From Nitrospinales bacterium (GTDB lineage: Bacteria; Nitrospinota_A; UBA7883; JACRGQ01), in assembly GCA_023248495.1 (NCBI GenBank), contig JAHFEK010000014.1:1-37029 (forward strand): a stretch of 37,029 nt of DNA. The letters run 5' to 3'. The translations under genes were made by a program, and so were the position numbers. This document shows positions 8,285 through 16,780 of the stretch, in pieces. A model generated the notes under the pieces. It worked only from the letters and a program-made list of their open reading frames with translations, had not been told where the DNA came from and made no database searches. Position 1 is the stretch's first letter, and each line of letters starts with the position of its first letter.

Positions 8285-8642
8285 TAATCTTGGGAAGGTG
8301 GCGGCGGCCTTCGGCGCCCTCTCAAATCCCCACCGGTTGGAGGCATTCCTCCGCCTGATGGATTGCTGTCCGCCCGGCACCGCCTGTTCAATTGATAGCG
8401 CCAGCGTGGCACTGTGCGTGGGAGAGCTGGGAATGGGGCTTGGAATCGCGCCCTCCACTCTTTCACACCACATCAAAGAGCTGCGCAACGCCGGGCTTAT
8501 CAGCGTGACGCGGCGGGGAAAAAATATTGAATGCCGCGTGGAGCCGGAGCGTGTCGCCGAGTTGGCGGCGCTTTTCGCCTCCGCCACCGGCGCGGGGAGT
8601 AACAAAGCGGATAAGGAGTTGAAGCGATGGAAAAGGAAATGA
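8268..8642 (+). CDS. arsR: ArsR-family transcriptional repressor
   Basis: A winged helix-turn-helix regulator of about 124 residues. The N-terminal segment ALSNPHRLEAFLRLM is the typical ArsR opening, and IAPSTLSHHIKELRNAGLI is the recognition helix region. Cysteines in the DCCPPGTACS and ALCVGEL segments near the helix-turn-helix are candidate As(III) ligands. The ATG at 8268 is preferred because a consensus promoter occupies the sequence just upstream; a GTG at 8298 is an alternative. The end overlaps the start of arsM, whose ribosome site AAGGAG lies inside this gene. It presumably represses itself and arsM until arsenite binds. Confidence 0.88.
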   Translation: MSNRRSNLGKVAAAFGALSNPHRLEAFLRLMDCCPPGTACSIDSASVALCVGELGMGLGIAPSTLSHHIKELRNAGLISVTRRGKNIECRVEPERVAELAALFASATGAGSNKADKELKRWKRK

Positions 8643-9469
8643 ACAACGACGCGGTGCGCCAAAGCGTGCGCGCCAATTACGCCCAGGTCGCCCGTTTGGG
8701 CAATATCGGGGGATGCTGCGCCCCCGCAGACAGCGCGGCGGAAAGCTCCTCGTGCTGCGGCGGAAGCGATCCGGCGGCGGAGCACGCCAAGATGGCCTCG
8801 CTGGCGATGGGCTACACCGCGGCGGATCTTGAGGGCTTGCCCGAAGGGGCGAACATGGGGCTCGGCTGCGGCAATCCGCAGGCGATCGCCTCTATTCGCG
8901 CGGGCGAAACGGTGCTCGATCTCGGTTCCGGCGGCGGGTTTGACGCGTTCCTCGCCATGCGCCAAACCGGCCCGGCGGGCAAAGTGATCGGGGTGGACAT
9001 GACGCCGGAGATGATAAGCAAGGCGCGCAAAAACGCCGTCACGCTGAACGCCGCCAACGTGGAATTCCGGTTGGGTGAGCTTGAACATCTGCCGGTGCCG
9101 GACGACGCAGCGGACGTGATTATCTCCAACTGCGTCATCAATCTTTCACCCGACAAGGCACAAGTGTTCCGCGAGGCGTTCCGCGCGTTGAAACCGGGCG
9201 GGCGGCTGGCGGTCTCCGATGTGGTGGCCACCGCGCAGTTGCCGGACGAGGTGCTGAATGACCTCAAAATGTTGAGCGGCTGCATCGCCGGCGCGGCCTC
9301 CATCAACGACATCGAGCGGATGCTGGGAGACGCGGGATTCAAAGAAATCCGCATCACCGCCAAGGAGGAGAGCCGCGAGCTTATTCGCGCGTGGGCGCCG
9401 GGCCGCCGGATTGAGGAATATGTCGTATCGGCGAACATCCAGGCGGTGAAACCAAAAAACAGGGCCTGA
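8627..9469 (+). CDS. arsM: Arsenite S-adenosylmethionine methyltransferase
   Basis: A 280-residue class I SAM-dependent methyltransferase. The SAM-binding motif is VLDLGSGGGFD (about 96-106), followed by GVDMTPEM. Cys81 (GLGCGNP), Cys169 (SNCVIN) and Cys219 (LSGCIAG) match the three cysteines that bind As(III) in characterised ArsM enzymes. A cysteine-rich N-terminal stretch (CC at 30-31 and 43-44) is common in bacterial ArsM. The enzyme methylates arsenite stepwise to methylated and volatile forms in the cytoplasm. AAGGAG stands eight bases before the ATG, which lies inside arsR, so the two are co-transcribed and coupled. Confidence 0.93.
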   Translation: MEKEMNNDAVRQSVRANYAQVARLGNIGGCCAPADSAAESSSCCGGSDPAAEHAKMASLAMGYTAADLEGLPEGANMGLGCGNPQAIASIRAGETVLDLGSGGGFDAFLAMRQTGPAGKVIGVDMTPEMISKARKNAVTLNAANVEFRLGELEHLPVPDDAADVIISNCVINLSPDKAQVFREAFRALKPGGRLAVSDVVATAQLPDEVLNDLKMLSGCIAGAASINDIERMLGDAGFKEIRITAKEESRELIRAWAPGRRIEEYVVSANIQAVKPKNRA

Positions 9470-9492
9470 ATTTTACCGCGCGCATTTGATTG

Positions 9493-9518
9493 GCGTGAAG
9501 GGGATATTCCCTTCACGC
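9493..9518. terminator. Hairpin between convergent arsM and membrane-protein genes
   Basis: A perfect 10-bp stem (GCGTGAAGGG with CCCTTCACGC) and a six-base loop. It lies between two convergent genes. The T-tract is short (ATTTT after four bases on the plus strand), so it is a probable but not strong shared terminator. Confidence 0.55.
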
Positions 9519-9525
9519 ACCATTT

Positions 9526-9933
9526 TCAAATGTCTGACCGCAACGCCTTCGCGCCACGGCACAATTTACATGTGCCGAAGGCGTACGATAGAACCGCCCA
9601 GAATCCAAATCTGAACGTCATGGCGATGACGGTGCGCAATTCATAGCTGCCGCCCATCAGTATGGTTACGCCGAAGGCTATGAACACCATCAATGTGGCG
9701 CCCGCTATGGCGATGGAAAGCGGGCCGGCCCATGGCGCGGATTTCCCGATCCCGAATCCGGCCGCGACGTAGGCAAAGCCCGCCAGAAAGTTGAACCAGA
9801 CAACGAATGGAACATAGTTGCCGGCGGATTGGCGGGCGGCTTCGGAAAACAAAACCGATCCTCCCGCCTTTATTGTAACCAGTCCAAATACCACCGTGAA
9901 CAGGGAAACAGGCGTTATCCATTTGGGGGTCAT
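9526..9933 (-). CDS. Small four-helix integral membrane protein
   Basis: A 135-residue hydrophobic protein with about four membrane helices (about 8-28, 42-62, 68-90, 100-120) and a C-terminal tail with two cysteines (TCKLC). The general pattern is like DoxX/DUF4345-type small membrane proteins, but I do not recognise a family. The ATG at 9933 follows AAGGA eight bases upstream. It is convergent with arsM and follows the chemotaxis-like cluster on the same strand after a 44-base gap. The function is unknown. Confidence 0.7.
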   Translation of the reverse strand: MTPKWITPVSLFTVVFGLVTIKAGGSVLFSEAARQSAGNYVPFVVWFNFLAGFAYVAAGFGIGKSAPWAGPLSIAIAGATLMVFIAFGVTILMGGSYELRTVIAMTFRFGFWAVLSYAFGTCKLCRGAKALRSDI

Positions 9934-9977
9934 TAAAAAAAATTCCTTGTCTATAACCGGTTTGGGGTTTGCGGCGG

Positions 9978-10892
9978 CTAGCCGCGGATTTGGTAGACGC
10001 CGGAGATTACGGCGGGGAGTATCATCTCGATACCGTGACCGGGGCCCGGCTTGAGGATGACATCGTCGATGTGCGATTCGGGACGCAGCAGTTCGGATGC
10101 CTTGTCGGGCGAGCCGGTCATCACGATGAATCGGGGCATTTTTTCCTTCAAATTTTTTCGCATCGCGTTCACCAACCTGGACGCGTCGCCATCCGAAAGG
10201 ATATTGTCGGAGATAACCAGGGCAAACGGGCCGTCACTATCAACGGCGCGCAAGGCTTCCCGCATGTCATGGCCGGTTACGACCTGAACGCCAATAGAGC
10301 GTAAAAATGTTCCGAAGCGTTGCTGCTGAGCCTCGGAGGATAAGACCAGCAGCAACCGGACGTTACCGCCGAGCAATGGGCCTTTGCGTTGAATGAGGTC
10401 CATAAAAGCTTGCGAGAGCAGTTGATCCCGTTCAAGAATCTGCGATGAGAAGATATTGGGCACGGCATCCCGCTCGTAAGCCCGCAACCGGTTACCCGCG
10501 ACCAGGATGGACAATTTCTTTTCCAGCCGCGCGCGGCAGCGGATGATCGCCTGTTGCAAAAGGTCGGCGTTCACCGGCAATTCCACAAACGCGGAGAGGC
10601 CCGCGTTGTATGCCGCCACCAGGTTTGGGATGACCGGTTGCCGGGCGGCGATTATAGTTTCGAACGGCGTCCGCAACATTTCGATATTGTTGATTATCTT
10701 CACGCACAAAAGGTCGTTCCACGCCGGCGGAAGGAAAATGAACCCGGGGTCGCGATCCTTGAACAGCGCGCCGACAGTTTCGGCATCATCGCCGATCTCG
10801 ACCTCTTCCACGGAAAGGTCATAGGCTTGCAGCAGCGGGGCCAAGGAAGCGTCGGGCCGGTGTTCGCCGCTGATGATGAAGTAGACGTTCAT
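9978..10892 (-). CDS. Tandem receiver-like protein of the CheA cluster
   Basis: A 304-residue protein that appears to hold two CheY-like folds. The N-terminal half (about 1-125) has receiver-like strand spacing but no phospho-acceptor aspartate: the expected position reads FIFLPPAWND. The second (about 175-300) has LVISDNILSDGD, keeping an Asp at the usual site, and an ILKPGPG segment where the conserved Lys-Pro is expected. The start lies one base after the CheA stop, so it is in the same transcript as the permuted CheA and an upstream receiver. It may be a phosphate sink or a target of the kinase. It ends with a TAG stop. The receiver call is from pattern only. Confidence 0.65.
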   Translation of the reverse strand: MNVYFIISGEHRPDASLAPLLQAYDLSVEEVEIGDDAETVGALFKDRDPGFIFLPPAWNDLLCVKIINNIEMLRTPFETIIAARQPVIPNLVAAYNAGLSAFVELPVNADLLQQAIIRCRARLEKKLSILVAGNRLRAYERDAVPNIFSSQILERDQLLSQAFMDLIQRKGPLLGGNVRLLLVLSSEAQQQRFGTFLRSIGVQVVTGHDMREALRAVDSDGPFALVISDNILSDGDASRLVNAMRKNLKEKMPRFIVMTGSPDKASELLRPESHIDDVILKPGPGHGIEMILPAVISGVYQIRG

Positions 10893-10893
10893 G

Positions 10894-13026
10894 TTATTCG
10901 AACCTGCTGAATTTGACCGCCTGCGCTCCGTAGTGCCGCGTCAGTATCCGTACCAAGGATTCTTCCAGAACGCCCGCGTCGGCGGAGCTGGCGAACAGCA
11001 CCTTCAATTTTCCGTACATGTAGCCTTTTTCTATATCTTCCAGCGGCGGCACGGTTCCCAGCACATCGCCGATTTCCGTGAAGCGCTTGTAGATGAGGCA
11101 GGCCACGAGGAACGCGGGTTGTTTGCCCGCGTCGAACTCGATGTAGGTCATGTAGGTGGGAATTATTTCTTTTTTATATTTAGCGGCGCGGTACCATGCT
11201 TCGTGCGAAAGCTGTATGGCTTCGGCGGTTACATCCGTTTCGCGGCGGGTGTGCGGTTTTTCCTCCGGCAGGATTTTCGCGCTCGCTTCCAGGATGGCGG
11301 TGGAGGGCTGATCGGTCCATTGTCCCCCTTTGCTGGTGCGAACCACCTCTTCGATGTAAGCCACGCCATCCATCAGGATGTCCATAATTTCGGCGCTCAT
11401 CGGCACTTTGCCGCCGCGCACGCGATCCAGCACCGATTCCACGCTGTGAATGGTCGCCCCGCCTTTGGCGAAGCCGATCATGATGAAGTTTCCTTTGATG
11501 GTGTGGTACATGCGGAATGCCTTGTTGATATGGTCGGCGTTGCCCGGGTCGGATTCCAGCGCGAACAGCGCTTCGTTCAGCGAGGGCATGAGTTTTTCAA
11601 TTTCCACGATGAATTCCTGCGTGGCCGCGGCGGCATCTTCCGCCCGTATTCCACCGGTATCGTTGAGCGCCGCCGCCTCGGCGATAGCGGGTGCGAGGTT
11701 TTCACTTTCAGCGGCGGATTCCGGGGCGGCGGCGGAAACTTCCGCGGCCGGCGCCGATCCGTTTTTCTTTCCCGGCTCGGCCGTTTTGCGCAGCCCCCGC
11801 ACGCCTCGTTTGCCGATGGCGCGGTCGATGAGCGATGGCACGTCGACGATGAATCCCAGTTTCCGTCCGCCCAGAATGGTGGTGCCGGAGAGACCTTCCA
11901 CGGACAGCGCGCCGTTGAAGGGGATGATAACCAGCTTCTGCGGGGAGAAGAACTCCGATATTTTTAGCGCGATGGTGAGCCCTTTGTGGTCGACCACCAG
12001 CACTTGCACCAGGCCGCCATCGTCACTTAGCGGCCCCTTGTCGATGACTTCGTTGAGGCTGTACAGTGGCAGGAGATGCCCCAGATATTGGATCATCTCC
12101 CCCTTTTGCAGCGTGGAGTGCAGGTCTTTGCGTTCCACCGAAATGGTGGTAACCACGCTGTTGATGGGGAACGCGAAAAAGTAGGCCCCCGAACGCACCA
12201 CCAGCGCGTCGAGTATGTTGACGGCGGAAATCAGCGGCACGCGGAAAGTGAATAAACTTCCCTTGCCGGGCGTGCTGCGAAAGGTGACCATGCCGCCCAT
12301 GCCGGTGACCTGCTCGCGCACCACGTCCATGCCCACGCCGCGCCCCGAAACTTCCGAGATGGTGGCGGTGGTGGAAACCCCCGGCATGCACATGATTTCC
12401 AGCGCATCGTCCTCCGTGAAGGGGTCTTCCTGCTTAATGATGCCCATGCTGATGGCCTTTTGCCGCAACGCCTGCAGATCCACCCCTTTGCCGTCGTCTT
12501 CGATTTCGATGAAGGTTTCGTTTTCGCTGTTGGAGGCGCGCAACGATACCACGCCCTCTTCCGGCTTTCCGGCGCGCTGGCGGGTGAGCGTATCTTCAAT
12601 GCCGTGGTCGATGGCGTTGCGTATCTGGTGCGATATCGGGTCGTAGAGTTTTTCCACGATGGTTTTGTCCACGGTGGTCGATTCGCCCTCAAACTCGAAG
12701 CGTACCCGCTTTCCCGTTTTGCGGGCGATGTCGCGCACGAGACGGCGGGTGCGGAACGAAAGATCCGTCAGATCCACGGTGCGGATGGCTTGCACCAAGT
12801 GATGCAGGTTCGACGAGATGATAGCCGAGGTGCTGGCCAGATCCTTCGCCCCGTCCACCGTTTCGCGGGAAACCGGCACTTTTTGGTTGTGGAGCTGCTG
12901 TAAATTCTTGTAGGTCAGGTCGAGGTTGCTGGAGGTGATTATCACCTCGCCGGCCAGCGTCAGCAACTGGTCGAGGTTTTCCAGCTTTACCAGCATGTTC
13001 TCGGCTTGGCCGTGTTTTTCCGCCAT
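10894..13026 (-). CDS. CheA-type histidine kinase with permuted domains (P3-P4-P5-P1-P2)
   Basis: A 710-residue chemotaxis-type kinase with unusual order. Residues 10-80 are the P3 dimerisation region (ENLDQLLTLAGEVIIT). Residues 85-280 are the P4 ATPase with N-box Asn137 in HQIRNAIDHGIE, G1 DDGKGVD and G2 SGRGVGMDVV. Residues 285-415 are a CheW-like P5 domain. After an Ala/Glu-rich linker, an HPt (P1) domain at about 478-580 holds the phospho-acceptor His508 in YHTIKGNF. The C-terminal 90 residues (PPLEDIEKGYMY region) resemble the domain that follows HPt in many deltaproteobacterial CheA proteins. In canonical CheA, P1 and P2 come first. AGGAGA precedes the ATG. It is preceded by a receiver and followed by a tandem receiver; no MCP, CheW, CheR or CheB is in view. 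Confidence 0.88.
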   Translation of the reverse strand: MAEKHGQAENMLVKLENLDQLLTLAGEVIITSSNLDLTYKNLQQLHNQKVPVSRETVDGAKDLASTSAIISSNLHHLVQAIRTVDLTDLSFRTRRLVRDIARKTGKRVRFEFEGESTTVDKTIVEKLYDPISHQIRNAIDHGIEDTLTRQRAGKPEEGVVSLRASNSENETFIEIEDDGKGVDLQALRQKAISMGIIKQEDPFTEDDALEIMCMPGVSTTATISEVSGRGVGMDVVREQVTGMGGMVTFRSTPGKGSLFTFRVPLISAVNILDALVVRSGAYFFAFPINSVVTTISVERKDLHSTLQKGEMIQYLGHLLPLYSLNEVIDKGPLSDDGGLVQVLVVDHKGLTIALKISEFFSPQKLVIIPFNGALSVEGLSGTTILGGRKLGFIVDVPSLIDRAIGKRGVRGLRKTAEPGKKNGSAPAAEVSAAAPESAAESENLAPAIAEAAALNDTGGIRAEDAAAATQEFIVEIEKLMPSLNEALFALESDPGNADHINKAFRMYHTIKGNFIMIGFAKGGATIHSVESVLDRVRGGKVPMSAEIMDILMDGVAYIEEVVRTSKGGQWTDQPSTAILEASAKILPEEKPHTRRETDVTAEAIQLSHEAWYRAAKYKKEIIPTYMTYIEFDAGKQPAFLVACLIYKRFTEIGDVLGTVPPLEDIEKGYMYGKLKVLFASSADAGVLEESLVRILTRHYGAQAVKFSRFE

Positions 13027-13041
13027 GGTTCTCCTGCTTTC

Positions 13042-13440
13042 CTAGGCCGGGGGGAGCACGGCGGTGGTGATTCGCGCAATCACCTTTTCCACCAGATCCT
13101 GTTCTATCGGTTTCGAAATGTAGTCGTCGGCTCCGGTGCGCAGTCCCTTTATGATGTAGTTGCCGTCCACGTGGGTGGAGACCACCACGATGGGCAGGGA
13201 TCGCAGTTCGGGAATTTTTCGTATTTCAATGCAAAGCTCAAATCCGTCCATCTCCGGCATGACGATATCCGTGAAGACGAGGTCGACCGTATTCGTGCGC
13301 AGAATTTCGAGGGCTTCCACTCCATTGGCCGCCTCCAGCACGGTGATGCCCAAGTGTTGCAGGATAACCACCAGCTTTTTGCGGGTATTTTCGTAGTCGT
13401 CAACGGCGAGCGCTTTCAGCCCTTCAAATGTTCCCGGCAT
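13042..13440 (-). CDS. Single-domain response regulator of the CheA cluster
   Basis: A CheY-like receiver of about 132 residues from the ATG at 13440 (MPGTFEG). The acidic pair is Asp14/Asp15, the phospho-acceptor Asp58 (FTDIVMPEMDG), the signalling Thr/Ser lies in VVVSTH, and the conserved Lys is Lys110 in SKPI. The frame stays open upstream to a TTG at 13503, but that extension is not receiver-like. The stop is TAG, 15 bases before the permuted CheA ATG on the same strand, so this is the likely phospho-acceptor partner of that kinase. Confidence 0.88.
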   Translation of the reverse strand: MPGTFEGLKALAVDDYENTRKKLVVILQHLGITVLEAANGVEALEILRTNTVDLVFTDIVMPEMDGFELCIEIRKIPELRSLPIVVVSTHVDGNYIIKGLRTGADDYISKPIEQDLVEKVIARITTAVLPPA

Positions 13441-13638
13441 AATCGCCCAAGCTCCCAAAATGGTTGCCACCGCCATGACACGCGGCAACTTGTTGAATCT
13501 CAATGGTCATATTATCAAATTTCGGGTTAAAGAGAACTTTTTTAATTTACTGGGGAAGATTGATTTATAGTTATTTATCCGTTACATTCTCCCCGTCATC
13601 TCCCGCACCCGCATTTTTAAACGTGAGGATTTTTTACA

Positions 13639-14193
13639 ATGAGACACTTCAATCCCTGGCACTCCCTTGAAACGGGCGAGGACGCCCCTTCCATCGTCAA
13701 CGCGCTTATCGAAATCCCGATGGGCTCGAAAGTAAAATACGAACTGGATAAAAAAAGCGGCCTGATGGTGGTTGACCGCGTGCTCTATGGCGCAGTGTAT
13801 TATCCGGCCAACTACGGCTTCATCCCGCGAACCTACTGCGAGGATAACGATCCGCTGGATATTTTGGTGCTCTGCCAGGAGGAGGTGTTGCCCCGCACCA
13901 TCATGCAGGCGAAGGTGATCGGTTCGATGGCGATGATCGATGGCGGCGCGGAAGATGACAAGATTATCGCGGTGTTTCCCGGCGATCCCGCGTTCGCGCA
14001 ATACGAAGATATCAGCGAATTGCCCAAGTTCCAGCTGGCGGAACTGCGGAAGTTTTTCGAGGACTACAAAAAGCTGGAGAACAAGGCGGTGAAGATAGAG
14101 GACTTCTACCACCGCGATGGAGCGATCCAGATGGTGCGCGATGCGATGGCGCTGTACGAGGCCAACAAAGTCAAGCTCCTCGAAGGACTCTGA
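13639..14193 (+). CDS. ppa: Inorganic pyrophosphatase
   Basis: A 184-residue family I soluble pyrophosphatase that hydrolyses PPi to two phosphates in the cytoplasm and so pulls biosynthetic reactions forward. The family signature DxDPxD appears as EDNDPLDILVL; other active-site segments are EIPMGSKVKYE near the N-terminus, DRVLYGAVYYPANYGFIP, and the DDKIIAV acidic stretch. The length is usual for bacterial hexameric enzymes. GTGAGGA lies about ten bases before the ATG. It is divergent from the receiver/CheA operon and followed by the menaquinone genes. Confidence 0.95.
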   Translation: MRHFNPWHSLETGEDAPSIVNALIEIPMGSKVKYELDKKSGLMVVDRVLYGAVYYPANYGFIPRTYCEDNDPLDILVLCQEEVLPRTIMQAKVIGSMAMIDGGAEDDKIIAVFPGDPAFAQYEDISELPKFQLAELRKFFEDYKKLENKAVKIEDFYHRDGAIQMVRDAMALYEANKVKLLEGL

Positions 14194-14203
14194 CCGGCGG
14201 CGT

Positions 14204-14233
14204 TTGCGGCCCGCGCCTTACCACGGTTATAAT
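14204..14233 (+). promoter_or_regulatory. Promoter for mqnE, apparently leaderless
   Basis: TTGCGG (14204-14209), 18-base spacer, consensus TATAAT (14228-14233). The mqnE ATG begins after only six bases, and no Shine-Dalgarno is present. Confidence 0.6.
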
Positions 14234-14239
14234 CAATAC

Positions 14240-15349
14240 ATGGCGATCGACCTGAAAAGCATCCGTGAAAAAGTCGAGGCGGGGCTGCGCCTATCGCGCG
14301 AGGAGGGCGTCTTCCTCATGACCTCCCCCGATCTGTTGGATATCGGGGCCATCGCGGACATCGTGCGCCGCCGCAAGAATGGCGACCGCGCCCACTACAT
14401 CGTTAACGCCCACATCAATCACACCAACATCTGCGTGAACAAGTGCCGCTTTTGCGCCTTTCAACGCGGCGCGGATGAGGAAGGGGCGTACGCAATGAGC
14501 CTGCAAAAGGTGATGGAAGAGGCGAAGGCCGGCTGGGCGCCCGGCGTGTCGGAATTCCACATCGTCGGCGGTCTGCACCCGGATCTGCCGTACAGCTATT
14601 ACCGCGGCATGATCGCCTCGTTGCATCAGGCGTATCCCGATGTTCACTTACAGGCATTCACCGCCGTGGAGATAGACTACTTCACCCAGATCGGCGGTAT
14701 GGGCGTGGAAGAGACGCTGCGCGACCTCAAGGATGCGGGCCTCGGCTCGCTTCCCGGCGGCGGCGCGGAGATATTCGATCCCGTCATCCGCAAGAAGATT
14801 TGCCCGGATAAAATATCCGGCGACCGCTGGCTGGCGGTGCACGAGGCGGCGCACCGCATGGGAATGCGTTCAAACGCAACCATGCTGTACGGCCACATTG
14901 AATCGCCGGGGCACCGCATCGATCATCTGCTGCGGCTGCGCGAGGTGCAGGATCGCACCGGTGGATTCCTCACGTTCATTCCGCTGGCGTTTCACCCCAT
15001 CAACACCGATTTTGACGACCGGCATTTTACCACCGGCCAGCTGGATATACGGATGCTGGCGGTATCGCGCCTAATGCTGGACAACTTCGACCACATCAAG
15101 GCTTTTTGGATCATGATAACGCCGCAAATATCCCAGATGTCGCTCTTCTTTGGAGCGGACGATGTGGACGGCACGGTGATTGAGGAGAAGATCACCAACG
15201 CCGCCGGGGCGCAAAGCGGCAAAGCCCTGACCGAGGCGCGGCTGGTGGAGTTGATACGGGAAGCCGGCTTCGAACCGTTCAGGCGCGATACTTTATATCA
15301 TTCGGCCGGCGCCGCGCTTGGGCGGGAACCCGCCGTGGTTTCGGCGTAA
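14240..15349 (+). CDS. mqnE: Aminodeoxyfutalosine synthase (radical SAM)
   Basis: A 369-residue radical SAM enzyme. Cys65, Cys69 and Cys72 form the CxxxCxxC [4Fe-4S] motif (CVNKCRFCAF). VGGLHPDLPYSYY and LPGGGAEIFDPVIR are hallmarks of the CofH/MqnE/MqnC group. Juxtaposition with MqnA points to MqnE, which adds SAM-derived adenosyl radical to 3-[(1-carboxyvinyl)oxy]benzoate to give 6-amino-6-deoxyfutalosine in the futalosine menaquinone pathway. The ATG at 14240 is chosen over upstream in-frame codons because those overlap ppa and a TATAAT box stands six bases upstream. Radical SAM relatives MqnC and CofH are the main alternatives. Confidence 0.88.
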   Translation: MAIDLKSIREKVEAGLRLSREEGVFLMTSPDLLDIGAIADIVRRRKNGDRAHYIVNAHINHTNICVNKCRFCAFQRGADEEGAYAMSLQKVMEEAKAGWAPGVSEFHIVGGLHPDLPYSYYRGMIASLHQAYPDVHLQAFTAVEIDYFTQIGGMGVEETLRDLKDAGLGSLPGGGAEIFDPVIRKKICPDKISGDRWLAVHEAAHRMGMRSNATMLYGHIESPGHRIDHLLRLREVQDRTGGFLTFIPLAFHPINTDFDDRHFTTGQLDIRMLAVSRLMLDNFDHIKAFWIMITPQISQMSLFFGADDVDGTVIEEKITNAAGAQSGKALTEARLVELIREAGFEPFRRDTLYHSAGAALGREPAVVSA

Positions 15350-15360
15350 GGCGGCGCGGG

Positions 15361-16191
15361 ATGCCAGCGGCCGATCTCGCCAGGCAATATCAGGCCGCGG
15401 TACGTCTGAAATTCGGCTGCCACAATTTTCTCAATTCGCAGCCGATTGTCTATCCGATAAAAGAGGGGCTGATCGATACGCCGTTCGAAACCATTTTCGC
15501 CCCGCCCGGCGAGTTGGCCGATATGCTGAAGAGCGGCGCGCTGGATTTGGCGTTCATTCCCTCGGTGGAATATGCCCGCATCCACGGATTGCGCATCGTT
15601 CCCGGCTTTTCCATCGCCGCGCTGGGGCCGGTGAAGACGGTGCTTCTTTTCTCAAAGCGCGGAATAGAAGAGGTGGATACCGTGGCGGTGGATCACCGCA
15701 GCCGGACATCCGTGTCGTTGCTGCGGGTGCTGATGGCGGAGTTCTATAAAAAAGAGGTGGAGTTTGCCATCACGCGCGACGCGCATAATTTCATCGATGC
15801 GGCGGAGGACGCCACGCTGGTGATCGGCGATGAATCATTCCGCGACGCGCATGGCCGTCATGTCTACGATTTGTCCGAGCTATGGCACCGCTTCACGGGC
15901 CTGCCGTTTGTTTTTGCAATTCTTTGCGTGGCGCCGGGGTGCGAAGCGCATGCCGCGGTCGATGCGTTGCGCCGGGCCAAGGATATGGGAATGACAATTC
16001 TGGATGAAATTTGCCGCGCTTCCGCCGCGCGCGCCGGCATAACGGTGGATGAGTGCCGCGATTATCTGACGAACCGCATACGCTACGACCTTACCGATGG
16101 CGATGTGAAGGGGTTGCGGCTCTTTCTGGAACTGGCGCACAAGCATCAGGTGGTGCATTCTTTCGCACCGGTCGCTTTTTATCCCGCCTGA
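15361..16191 (+). CDS. mqnA: Chorismate dehydratase MqnA
   Basis: A 276-residue periplasmic-binding-protein-like fold enzyme. HNFLNSQPIVYPIKEG near residue 20 and SGALDLAFIPSVEYA near residue 65 are characteristic of MqnA, as is DHRSRTSVSL for the chorismate pocket. It removes water from chorismate to make 3-[(1-carboxyvinyl)oxy]benzoate, the substrate of the preceding MqnE. The gene begins 11 bases after mqnE, so the first two futalosine steps are co-transcribed. MqnD is a related fold, but the opening motif and context favour MqnA. The first 15 residues precede the domain; a GTG at VRLKF is an alternative start. Confidence 0.9.
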   Translation: MPAADLARQYQAAVRLKFGCHNFLNSQPIVYPIKEGLIDTPFETIFAPPGELADMLKSGALDLAFIPSVEYARIHGLRIVPGFSIAALGPVKTVLLFSKRGIEEVDTVAVDHRSRTSVSLLRVLMAEFYKKEVEFAITRDAHNFIDAAEDATLVIGDESFRDAHGRHVYDLSELWHRFTGLPFVFAILCVAPGCEAHAAVDALRRAKDMGMTILDEICRASAARAGITVDECRDYLTNRIRYDLTDGDVKGLRLFLELAHKHQVVHSFAPVAFYPA

Positions 16192-16489
16192 TCCGCTCTT
16201 CCCGCCGCTCCATAGGGTAGGGCAATACTGTGCCGTATAATTTCAAGGATAATGCTCACTCATCGCCGGGGCGTTTGTGAACCGGGTATGGGCGGGGGGA
16301 GCGGGTAATCCAGGTAGTGACTTGGTTTTAAATTATTTCTTCCCCTTCACCATGGGCGACAAGGGGAGGACGCGCCGTGGATACGCACGGCGCGGGTGGG
16401 GTTTTAACCGCGAGGATGTAAACGCCCCTTGCAATATTTTTTCAGGGTCATTATGCTGATTATATCAATTAACCTAATTGGAGTTGTGG
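16192..16489. other. Intergenic region with two hairpins before the toxin-antitoxin pair
   Basis: About 300 bases without a gene. Two inverted repeats stand out: a 7-bp stem TCCCCTT/AAGGGGA (about 16340-16366) and a 9-bp stem CGCGCCGTG/CACGGCGCG (16371-16394). Neither is followed by a convincing T-tract. The last 60 bases are AT-rich and probably contain the promoter of the antitoxin gene. Confidence 0.45.
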
Positions 16490-16777
16490 ATGAAAAAATC
16501 GGTTACCGCGATGGAAGCCCGCAAGAACTTCGGGAACATGCTCAACAAAGTTGCCTTGAAAGACGACAAATATATTATCAACCGGGCGGGAAAGCCGATT
16601 GCGGCGGTGGTATCCATCAGCGAGTTGAAGAGAATGGAGCAATCGGAGGAAGAAGCGCGTGAGGAGTTTTATGCATGGGCGGATGACATGCGGGCAAAAT
16701 TTAAGGGAACAAAGCCCAAAGAGATCGAAAGACTTGTCAAGGATGCCGTTGCATGGGCAAGAAAACAACCTGACTGA
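16490..16777 (+). CDS. Phd/YefM-family antitoxin
   Basis: A 95-residue antitoxin. The N-terminal AMEARKNFGNMLNKV and RAGKPIAAVVSISELKRME are the classic Phd/YefM dimerisation and DNA-binding fold, which binds its own promoter and neutralises a toxin through a helical C-terminus. The ATG at 16490 follows GGAG with six-base spacing; an upstream GTG-type start would add four residues. It ends three bases before the PIN-domain gene. Type II toxin-antitoxin function is inferred from family and pairing. Confidence 0.88.
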   Translation: MKKSVTAMEARKNFGNMLNKVALKDDKYIINRAGKPIAAVVSISELKRMEQSEEEAREEFYAWADDMRAKFKGTKPKEIERLVKDAVAWARKQPD

Positions 16778-16780
16778 CGC

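Noticed and set aside
16340-16394. Riboswitch or terminator after mqnA
   Set aside because: Two hairpins are present, but there is no T-tract and no conserved aptamer sequence I recognise; the downstream gene is an antitoxin with its own AT-rich promoter region.
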